Made by a program: the position numbers and the translations under genes
NCBI GenBank assembly: GCA_030606635.1
Contig: JAUWGA010000001.1
Location: forward strand, 1 to 35,237
Reading direction: 5' to 3'
Length of the DNA: 35,237 bases
From: Methanosarcinales archaeon
Lineage (GTDB): Archaea; Halobacteriota; Methanosarcinia; Methanosarcinales; Methanogasteraceae
Shown here: one piece after another, positions 15,799 to 22,185 of the stretch
How positions within the stretch are numbered: position 1 is the first letter of the stretch
How the letters are laid out: every line of letters begins with the position of its first letter
The notes under the pieces: model-generated
What the model was told of the DNA's origin: nothing
The model's input: only the letters and a program-made list of their open reading frames with translations
The model's database searches: none

Positions 15799-15846
15799 TC
15801 CGCGTAGAAGTATAAATACATAGGGAGTCTCTCCGACTCCCTCTTT
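15776..15846 (+). terminator. two successive hairpins at the end of the 241-residue surface-protein gene
   Basis: Hairpin 1 has a 13-bp perfect stem (15776-15788 with 15799-15811, ACTTCTACGCGGA and complement), a 10-base loop and the stop codon at the base of the loop. Hairpin 2 is GGGAGTC/GACTCCC (15823-15829 with 15835-15841), followed by TCTTTC and a pyrimidine tract. Hairpin 2 is terminator-like; hairpin 1 may protect the 3' end of the mRNA. Confidence 0.65.
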
Positions 15847-16032
15847 CATTTCTTCCGCAGCCAAACCGGTAACAAAGATCATGACACCGACTACACCAAT
15901 TTCACCCACAACTTACTTGGGCCCGGGTTATAACAGTCCCCGTGCGATTGTGTCTGTCTGGCGCTGGTCTTCAAGTCACGCCCTTTGGTGGTGGGTATCC
16001 GAATGCGCCTCGAATATCATAAGAAAAGTTTT

Positions 16033-16055
16033 TTAGCCACAGATTACATGGCTAA
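16033..16055 (+). repeat. TTAGCC/GGCTAA inverted repeat around an ACAGATTACAT core
   Basis: A 6-bp inverted repeat with an 11-base loop about 35 bases before the next surface-protein start, directly after a T-run. The loop begins CACAGATTA, the same motif as in the repeats at 14185-14280. It may be a relict of the same element or a leader hairpin. Otherwise the gap 15847-16088 shows nothing clear. Confidence 0.45.
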
Positions 16056-16088
16056 CGCTTTTGGAGTACCAGAGAAGGTATACAACCG

Positions 16089-18083
16089 ATGTCAGCAATC
16101 AAGAATGCAAGTATAATCCTGGTACTCCTGATCATCGCATTCTCATCAGGCGGCGGATGCGTGCAGGCAGATGATGCGCGTGGCGGATACATATTCACAA
16201 TCGACTTCGATACCAGTTCATCCACCGATTACTGGTACGGATACTACGGCAGCGTCATACCCGCATCGGAAAATCCGCACCGTCTCGATACCGAAACCCG
16301 GATACAGGAGATCGACATAAACCGGACCGGCGGATGTCTGCTTATAACCGATTCACAGGATGTGCCAAACCCGGCATACCTGATCGCTGGCAACCCTGCC
16401 ACGATCGATACCATCACCGGTACTGGCTATGATTCCGGGAGCAGGACGTTTACAGAAACTGCCGACTACACAATCTATGATCGGATCCTGCCTGCGCCAA
16501 CTGCATACATATTTGGGAACTGTTCCGAGTCCACGTTTAAGGAGGGGTTCTTCACAGAACAGGGCAAGGACAATCTCGTATTCATAGCCCCGGTCGTCGA
16601 GAGCGGCACCTGCTACAACGCGATGTCCTGCAATTTCCAGTTCATACTTCCGAATAACCCGGTAAGCCCGATGACCTACTATATGTACTATATTCCGGCA
16701 ATACCGCCGACCGAGCCATCCGCGATCTCTCTGACCGCAGACCCGGGTATCATCGAAGCGGATGGGACAAACAACTCAACAATAACCGCTACCGTTACAG
16801 ATGAGTCTGGCAGAATGATAAATGAGACCGAGGTTACATTCTCCACAACACTTGGGGGCATAACTCCACTGACGGCAGTAACTGCAAATGGCACCACAAC
16901 TACCATCCTGACCTCTTCAACTTCTCCGGGAACCGCGGTTGTAGAAGGAACCGTCGCAAACAAGACATCCGTAACGCAAGCGTCGACGCCGGAGGCGTTA
17001 CGCGATACCGTCCATATCCCATTCATAAGAACTGCTGAAGCCGGATGTAACGGAACACTGGAAAATGTTACTGTAACGGTAATAGGAACCGGGGTCAGGG
17101 TGGATGCTACAACGGTAACGATCAAAGACGGTGCTGTAACTATCACTACAACCAAAGAGAATGCAACACTACTCGCGGGTACTGCAACCGTGGGTATGGT
17201 TATTTCCATACCCATAAAAGGCGGCACTCTTGAGACAACGCTTAAAGATGACGCAACCGCAGTTACCGACACTGTTATCGGAAACATAAGCAAGACAAAA
17301 CTGAACACGCCTCCGGAAGAATACATAACATCGATGACCGAGGTTGGAACCGCTTCCGTAGACCTTGATGTTGAATTTCAAGCGACATTTACACCCTACA
17401 GAGGACTCTCCTTTACGACAACGCTGGTAGAACGATACGGAGATCTTAAACATCTGAATGTTTCTGACACCTCCCGACTGAAGGAAATGCTTGCTGACTA
17501 TTTCGGCGTTGATGCTTCTACAATCGCCAACAATACCCCTATCTTGGTATATTCTAAGCTGTCTGCAACGGACCTCACCCGGTCAGAGGTCACAGGAGTG
17601 CCGATCAGTATAACCCTGAACAAAGATTGGTTCGATACCGTGGCAGGAGGTGACCCGGGTAATGTCGTGCTCTTCAAGATCAATGAGACGACCGGCGAGA
17701 TAGAAGGCGACATAACCATGATACCGGAGTCTATCACTATAACCGGTAACCGGGTTACATTCCGCGCGACATTCGACCATTTCTCTGTATTCGCAATCAT
17801 TGCCCGACCACCAGCAGCCACCCCTCACAAAGGGGGCGGTGGCGGAACATATCCACCAGTTTTGACTGTGACACCAACAATCACCCCCACGCCCACTCCC
17901 GTGGAGCCGACCGTGGTAGCCGTGGGGACGCTGACGCCAACGGTAGCAGCGGCTTGGGCGGAACCGGAGGAAACCCCTGGGCAAGAAGAATGGTCCTATC
18001 CCATAAGGATAATCCTGCTCGCCATTGCTGCTGGCATCTTCATAATCTTTATATTATGGAGATCACGAAATGATGGTGGATGA
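16089..18083 (+). CDS. membrane-anchored surface protein: W..YYG domain, Big_1-like Ig domain, Thr/Pro stalk, TM
   Basis: A 664-residue exported protein. A signal segment (NASIILVLLIIAFSSGGGC; possible lipobox GGGC at about 22-25) precedes the YYG domain (about 30-205: DARGGYIFTIDFD, YWYGYYGSV, ending NPVSPMTYYMYY). Residues about 212-295 are invasin/intimin Big_1-like (PSAISLTADPGIIEADGTNN, STITATVTDESG). Residues 295-306 (VTQASTPEALRD) are encoded by the palindromic element. The following region ends in a PGF-pre-PGF-like domain (about 450-575, FRATFDHFSVFAII). Then come GGGGG, a Thr/Pro-rich stalk (about 590-635) and a C-terminal TM with a basic tail (ILLAIAAGIFIIFILWRSR). It resembles archaeal surface-anchored glycoproteins. 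The ligand is unknown. Confidence 0.87.
   Translation: MSAIKNASIILVLLIIAFSSGGGCVQADDARGGYIFTIDFDTSSSTDYWYGYYGSVIPASENPHRLDTETRIQEIDINRTGGCLLITDSQDVPNPAYLIAGNPATIDTITGTGYDSGSRTFTETADYTIYDRILPAPTAYIFGNCSESTFKEGFFTEQGKDNLVFIAPVVESGTCYNAMSCNFQFILPNNPVSPMTYYMYYIPAIPPTEPSAISLTADPGIIEADGTNNSTITATVTDESGRMINETEVTFSTTLGGITPLTAVTANGTTTTILTSSTSPGTAVVEGTVANKTSVTQASTPEALRDTVHIPFIRTAEAGCNGTLENVTVTVIGTGVRVDATTVTIKDGAVTITTTKENATLLAGTATVGMVISIPIKGGTLETTLKDDATAVTDTVIGNISKTKLNTPPEEYITSMTEVGTASVDLDVEFQATFTPYRGLSFTTTLVERYGDLKHLNVSDTSRLKEMLADYFGVDASTIANNTPILVYSKLSATDLTRSEVTGVPISITLNKDWFDTVAGGDPGNVVLFKINETTGEIEGDITMIPESITITGNRVTFRATFDHFSVFAIIARPPAATPHKGGGGGTYPPVLTVTPTITPTPTPVEPTVVAVGTLTPTVAAAWAEPEETPGQEEWSYPIRIILLAIAAGIFIIFILWRSRNDGG
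16971..17001 (+). repeat. palindromic element, copy A (in frame in the 664-residue surface protein)
   Basis: A 31-base element: GTAACGC at the left end, its complement GCGTTAC at the right end, and a perfect inner palindrome GCGTCGACGC at 16980-16989. It is read in frame as VTQASTPEAL and lies exactly between two beta domains. Its reverse complement shares 22 consecutive bases with copy B in the next gene. Confidence 0.85.
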
Positions 18084-18098
18084 TCGCACGATAATCTT

Positions 18099-18106
18099 TT
18101 TATAAA
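18099..18106 (+). promoter_or_regulatory. TATA box for the 592-residue surface-protein gene
   Basis: TTTATAAA in an A/T-rich context predicts a start near 18129. That gives a leader of about 25 bases containing AGGAGG (18141-18146), 7 bases before the ATG at 18154. Confidence 0.6.
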
Positions 18107-18153
18107 AGCGTATTAAAGAGTAATGCCACTAACATAAATAAGGAGGTTGTGGT

Positions 18154-19932
18154 ATGGGTCAACATCTGAAGCAACAACTGAAATATATATTAATTATAGT
18201 ATGTGTCATCGCGTCTGTGCCGGCTGCGTGTGCAGAGAGGGGCCAGGTAGTTATCAACTCTGGCGACTGGAGGGATGTGTACTCTTCCATAATGTATGCA
18301 AACTTGCGCGGGATGCCTGCTTCGTTCATCACCGACGCACCACACGCAACCGCTCTGCCGAACTATCTCGACAAGGATCCGGATATCCTGCTTGTCGAGT
18401 CCGAAACGTCACCGTTCTTTGCAAATTACGAAGGGACGCTGACCAATGAGGGGTTTGTGGTTTCAGGGACATACAAGTCTCCGGGTGGGGTAGAAGCAAA
18501 CCTACATTTCATAAGAGAACTCCCTGATATAACGAACTTTATCGTACTGGATGATTCTTATGGGTATAACGCGATCTCTGTTGCGCCTTATTCCGTCAAA
18601 AGCAGGTCATGGGTCTTGTTTGCCGATCATGATAACATCGATGAGCTATCCGGTTTTCTTGGTGGGCGCACCGTTAACAATCTATTGATCTACGGTCGTG
18701 TGGACCGGCAGGTAAATGATTCGTTGAGCATATACAATCCTGAGATCGTCGATTATGGTGACAGGTTCGATAACAACATCGCAATCGTTGAGAAATACCA
18801 GGATATATCGGAAGCCAGCCAGATCGTCTTTACGAATGGAGAGTTCATCGAGAACGAGATCATGTCAGGAAGAGAGCCGGTGCTCTTCATCGGCACAAAC
18901 GTCATTCCCGAGCAGACGGTCAACTATCTGAATGGGAGCGGGATCGAGACCGGTGTGGTCATAGGCAATGCCCTGACCGATGCCGCAAGCATGATAACAG
19001 CACGCACCGATATGCATGTCTTCATCAAGTTCGGGCAGGGAAGAGCCGGAGGTGGCGGTGGCGGCTTCAGTCTTGTTGAGGCGCTCGATGAATTCCCGCT
19101 GCCGAAGTACGAGCTTATCATGTCTGTCGTCTCTGTGGACTACAATCAGGGCACCGGAGGACTGGAGGTCGTCTACCAAAACGATGCGAACATCGATATC
19201 TTCTCCAAATCCTCAGTAAGTGTATTCGTTGACGGTAACGCCTCCGGCGTCGACGCCCGGGACGGAGAAATTTTCACGGGCGTTACACAGGTCGCAACGG
19301 TCGGGGATGAAGAGGCGATCGTTATCACCGAAGGAACTACGTCCGGCGTTTCGTACGACTGCCCGGAACTGGCAGCGCAAGAATCGCTGGAGACCGCAAA
19401 CATCACGGCTGATGTGTATGCAGTCTTCGGGGAATCAGAAAGATCGCTTAATAGATTGTTGCAACAGACGCTTGGGGTTGGCGTAATCACCTTTGTGGAC
19501 CGATCGAGCATTGATGCAACAGAGGTACTCTACACCAAAAAGACAGAGCGTCTCTCGGTAACGGTCACCAATACAGGAGATGTGCCGTGCTATGTCTGTC
19601 CTGATGTTCTGTTGCGCATCGGTGGGCGAGAGCAATCGTATAGAGTGGTTGACGACCCCCTGTATCTGCCAGCTGTCGGGAGTGTGTCTCCATCTTGCAG
19701 GATCGATATGACCGATGCAGACATCGCAGACAACCCGATCGTCCCGGTACATATCTCTTACGGAGAGCGCGAGAAGATGCTTGGGAAGGGTCTGGACAAG
19801 GAGCTACCTCTGGAGATTGTTTCCACGTTTAACACAAAGCAACTCTTTGCCAACCCCGCGATCCTTGCAGGGCTTGCTATAGCCGTCATCATTTCGGCTG
19901 TGATCCTGCTGATGAGACGAAGAAAGAAGTAG
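18154..19932 (+). CDS. membrane-anchored extracellular protein, family not recognised
   Basis: A 592-residue protein with an N-terminal signal peptide (QLKYILIIVCVIASVPAACA). A long alpha/beta ectodomain contains segments like GQVVINSGDWRDVYSSIMYA, ITNFIVLDDSYGYNAIS and LLIYGRVDRQVNDSL. These are reminiscent of a Rossmann-like or cell-wall-binding type fold. A Gly-rich linker (RAGGGGGGF, near residue 300) and beta-rich CARDB-like modules follow. The C-terminus has one TM helix (AILAGLAIAVIISAVILLMRRRKK) with a cytoplasmic basic tail. AGGAGG is the strongest ribosome binding site of the cluster. Residues 361-370 (GNASGVDARD) are encoded by the palindromic element. The family is unknown; the topology is secure. 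Confidence 0.86.
   Translation: MGQHLKQQLKYILIIVCVIASVPAACAERGQVVINSGDWRDVYSSIMYANLRGMPASFITDAPHATALPNYLDKDPDILLVESETSPFFANYEGTLTNEGFVVSGTYKSPGGVEANLHFIRELPDITNFIVLDDSYGYNAISVAPYSVKSRSWVLFADHDNIDELSGFLGGRTVNNLLIYGRVDRQVNDSLSIYNPEIVDYGDRFDNNIAIVEKYQDISEASQIVFTNGEFIENEIMSGREPVLFIGTNVIPEQTVNYLNGSGIETGVVIGNALTDAASMITARTDMHVFIKFGQGRAGGGGGGFSLVEALDEFPLPKYELIMSVVSVDYNQGTGGLEVVYQNDANIDIFSKSSVSVFVDGNASGVDARDGEIFTGVTQVATVGDEEAIVITEGTTSGVSYDCPELAAQESLETANITADVYAVFGESERSLNRLLQQTLGVGVITFVDRSSIDATEVLYTKKTERLSVTVTNTGDVPCYVCPDVLLRIGGREQSYRVVDDPLYLPAVGSVSPSCRIDMTDADIADNPIVPVHISYGEREKMLGKGLDKELPLEIVSTFNTKQLFANPAILAGLAIAVIISAVILLMRRRKK
19235..19286 (+). repeat. palindromic element, copy B (in frame in the 592-residue protein)
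   Basis: A 52-base long form. It opens GTAACGCC, contains GGCGTCGACGCC and GACGGAG, and ends GGGCGTTAC. It matches the fumarase element over its whole length, including GACGGAG and the end repeat. In the protein it reads GNASGVDARDGEIF. Confidence 0.8.
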
Positions 19933-19984
19933 ATAGATAGTATAAGTCATAAACAGGAACGGAGGGCGGATGGATAAATTACCG

Positions 19985-20926
19985 TCATGCTCCATCCCCT
20001 CCCAGTTCCACGCTCGCTCTCCTGTTCGCCCAGCACTGGATGTTCACAGCAACAGGAAGCGATGCGGTGTGGCAGTGCGCATACTCGATATGCACGGCAA
20101 GCGCGGTGATATCTCCGCCAAGCCCCATCGTGCCGATGCCGAGTGAATTGATCGCATCGAGTATCTCCAGCTCGAAATCGTCCATAACGCAAGCGATCAA
20201 AACTCCGTCTCTTGCGTCGACGCCAAAGGCGTTAATGCAAGCATCGACGACAGAGCCGTTAACGCAAGCGTCGACGCCAGAGGTGTTATCGTAGATTTCA
20301 CGCAGTAGCGCCTTCTTTGCAAGGCGGGCTGCCTTGTCAAAGGATCCGCCGATCCCGACGCCAACAATAATCGGAGGACACGGCTTTCCTCCGGCATCTG
20401 CGACTGTCTCGAGGACGAACCGCTTGATATCCGCTACCTGCGAGGGGTTAAGCATCGCAAGCCGGCTCACATTCTCACTTCCAGCACCTTTCGGCAGCAC
20501 AGTAATCCTTATGCGGTCTCCCTCATTGATATCGAGAATAATGTCAGGAAGTCCGATTCCAACGTTTCCGGACGGCTCCCTCCTGGTCGGATGCACCGCG
20601 TTTGGTCTGAGCGGCACGATCTCGGTTGCTTTTTTAACACCGTCCCGTATCGCATCTTTGATGTCAAAATTAATCGCGCAGTCCCTGCCGATCTCGACAA
20701 AGAATATCAATATCCCGGTATCCTGACAGATCGGAACCTTCCGCATCGCTGCGAGTTCGATGTTCTCAAGAATCGCCTCGATCTGCGCTCTTGCGGTGGG
20801 ATCGGTCTCGCGCCCGTGTGCATCCTTTAGTGCTGCCGTCACGTCGTCAGGAAGCCGGGTCTCAGCCCTCAGGAGCAGGTCAACGACGCTCTGCGCCACG
20901 TCCTCGTACGTAATATCTCTGCCCAT
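19985..20926 (-). CDS. fumA: class I fumarate hydratase, alpha (N-terminal) subunit, with repeat-derived insertion
   Basis: Iron-sulfur fumarase interconverting fumarate and malate. In archaea it is a two-subunit enzyme, and the beta gene is not in this window. The cluster cysteines are present: C67 (KVPICQDTG), C183 (GGKPCPPIIVG) and C298 (NIQCWANRR). Other motifs are PNAVHPTRREPSGNVGIGLP, PKGAGSENVS and GLGGDITALAVH. I start at the ATG at 20926 (313 residues; GGGGGAG upstream). The longer frame from 21025 adds 33 unrelated residues and overlaps the upstream gene deeply. Residues about 213-249 (repeated GVDAC/VVDAC/GVDAR units) are an extra, element-encoded segment in the loop after AKKALLREI. 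Removing it gives the usual family length near 280. Confidence 0.93.
   Translation of the reverse strand: MGRDITYEDVAQSVVDLLLRAETRLPDDVTAALKDAHGRETDPTARAQIEAILENIELAAMRKVPICQDTGILIFFVEIGRDCAINFDIKDAIRDGVKKATEIVPLRPNAVHPTRREPSGNVGIGLPDIILDINEGDRIRITVLPKGAGSENVSRLAMLNPSQVADIKRFVLETVADAGGKPCPPIIVGVGIGGSFDKAARLAKKALLREIYDNTSGVDACVNGSVVDACINAFGVDARDGVLIACVMDDFELEILDAINSLGIGTMGLGGDITALAVHIEYAHCHTASLPVAVNIQCWANRRASVELGGDGA
20185..20289 (-). repeat. palindromic element array, copy C (three tandem units inside fumarase)
   Basis: Reading the minus strand, three 27-base units encode NTSGVDACV, NGSVVDACI and NAFGVDARD. The last runs on into a long-form tail (GACGGAG... ending TGCGTTA) that matches copy B. 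The 27-base period keeps the frame. The outer ends are again TAACGC and a GTTA-type complement. Confidence 0.85.
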
Positions 20927-21950
20927 GCCCACGCCGCTCCCCCCTACTGCGTTTGTCTCTCCTGCTTCGCGGTCTTGCAAACTGCTTTCGTCCTCTATTT
21001 CTTCCGGATCTTGCATGTTTTTCATCCTTCGCTCTCTTTACACCTGATTTTGCTTCCGTTTCCGGCTTTCCCACCTCTTTTTGCTTTTCAACCGCTATCG
21101 GCTCTCTTGCTTCTTCCACCTCGCTTGCAGTCTCCTCGACCACGATGCCGCGGGGTGCGTCCATCGTGCCGTCCACTACCGCGCTGCGATGGATATTGAT
21201 AGCCCGTGCATGGAGATCGCCAAGTACGTGGTTGCCACTGCCGATGCTGATGTTGCCACTCGCATCGATATTTCCATGAACGGTACAATTTTCATGGATC
21301 GTGATGTCTTTAGCCCTGATGCTTCCGAATAAGGTTGTGTTGCTGCCCATAGATACCGATTCTGCACGGATGTTGCCTTGCAGCCGGCAGTCGTCTCCGA
21401 TATGTGCGGGCTTACCTGTTTCGATCGCGCTGAGCGTGATTCTGGATTTGGCAGGCAGTATCATCATTGGGGCATCGCCACTGTCCGAATCATCGGAAAA
21501 GAGATCATCCAATGCTTTTTCCACCTCTTCGTCCTTGCCGCTGCGTATCAGCTCACTCAGGTATAGATACAGGAAGATGATGAGCGGTATCGGGTTTCTG
21601 ATCGTGATCCAGCCCCTCGCCTCGAATCCGTCCTTGATCGATACATGATCTCCGATGTCAAGATTGCCTGCAACAGCGAGTTTGCCGTCGATCTTCGTAA
21701 ACTCTCCAAGATGGGCGTCGCCATTCGCACGCACTGTGCCTCCGATCTCAGACCTGCGGTCGATGTAAACATCCGAACGTGCAGAGACCTCACCATATAT
21801 CTTCACGTGCTCACCGATCGTGATCTCATCTGCGATGATGCCGTATTCGATGCTGGTGCCGCCACCGATGATCGCACCGCCGTCAACCACAATGGTACGC
21901 TCCTCCATCCTGGTGCCGTCAGGGACGACGAGTGTTTGTGGATCGAACAT
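20880..21950 (-). CDS. bactofilin-like/polymer-forming beta-helix protein with basic C-terminal tail
   Basis: A 356-residue protein. Residues about 20-115 and 165-270 are parallel beta-helix repeats of the polymer-forming (bactofilin/hexapeptide-like) type, with the short-period pattern of I/V, G and D (IIADEITIGEHVKIYGEVSA; DITIHENCTVHGNIDASGNI). The helix halves are split by a hydrophobic segment (NPIPLIIFLYLYLSELI, about 118-134) that could attach to membrane, plus an acidic linker. The C-terminal 80 residues are Lys/Arg-rich (GRNRGRKQFARPRSRRDKRS), suggesting nucleic-acid or membrane contact. GAGG lies 5 bases before the ATG. Its 3' end overlaps the chosen fumarase start by 47 bases. A cytoskeletal or scaffold role is inferred from the fold. 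Confidence 0.83.
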   Translation of the reverse strand: MFDPQTLVVPDGTRMEERTIVVDGGAIIGGGTSIEYGIIADEITIGEHVKIYGEVSARSDVYIDRRSEIGGTVRANGDAHLGEFTKIDGKLAVAGNLDIGDHVSIKDGFEARGWITIRNPIPLIIFLYLYLSELIRSGKDEEVEKALDDLFSDDSDSGDAPMMILPAKSRITLSAIETGKPAHIGDDCRLQGNIRAESVSMGSNTTLFGSIRAKDITIHENCTVHGNIDASGNISIGSGNHVLGDLHARAINIHRSAVVDGTMDAPRGIVVEETASEVEEAREPIAVEKQKEVGKPETEAKSGVKRAKDEKHARSGRNRGRKQFARPRSRRDKRSRGERRGHGQRYYVRGRGAERR

Positions 21951-22053
21951 GTATGCCTCGATGTATGCGCTTTATGGACTTATAATTTTTGCATTTTGAG
22001 GGTTTTGAAGGCATGGGTTGATGGGATGAGGAACAAAAATAGGTAGGAGTATT

Positions 22054-22185
22054 ATGAAACAGTCGCCAGAAAGATTGATGCCAGTAAGGAGTTCAGAGAT
22101 TTCAGAGATCATGGATACGTTGTCTTCGATCCGGAGTATAAAGGATGAACCACACCAAAAAAGCACTCCAAAACGTCAGAGGTGA
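22054..22185 (+). CDS. possible 43-residue small protein or upstream ORF before the FAD oxidase
   Basis: ATG at 22054 with a good ribosome binding site (GTAGGAG, 4 bases upstream), stop at 22183-22185. It begins MKQSPERLMPVRSSEISEI, a helical, charged peptide with no family I know, and overlaps the first 41 bases of the FAD oxidase gene in another frame. A leader peptide controlling the dehydrogenase by translational coupling is possible. Chance is also possible. Confidence 0.35.
   Translation: MKQSPERLMPVRSSEISEIMDTLSSIRSIKDEPHQKSTPKRQR

Noticed and set aside
17505..17540. GVDAST segment in the 664-residue protein as another palindromic-element copy
   Set aside because: Only the GGCGTtGAtGC core resembles the element. 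There are no end repeats, and it lies inside a conserved-looking domain.
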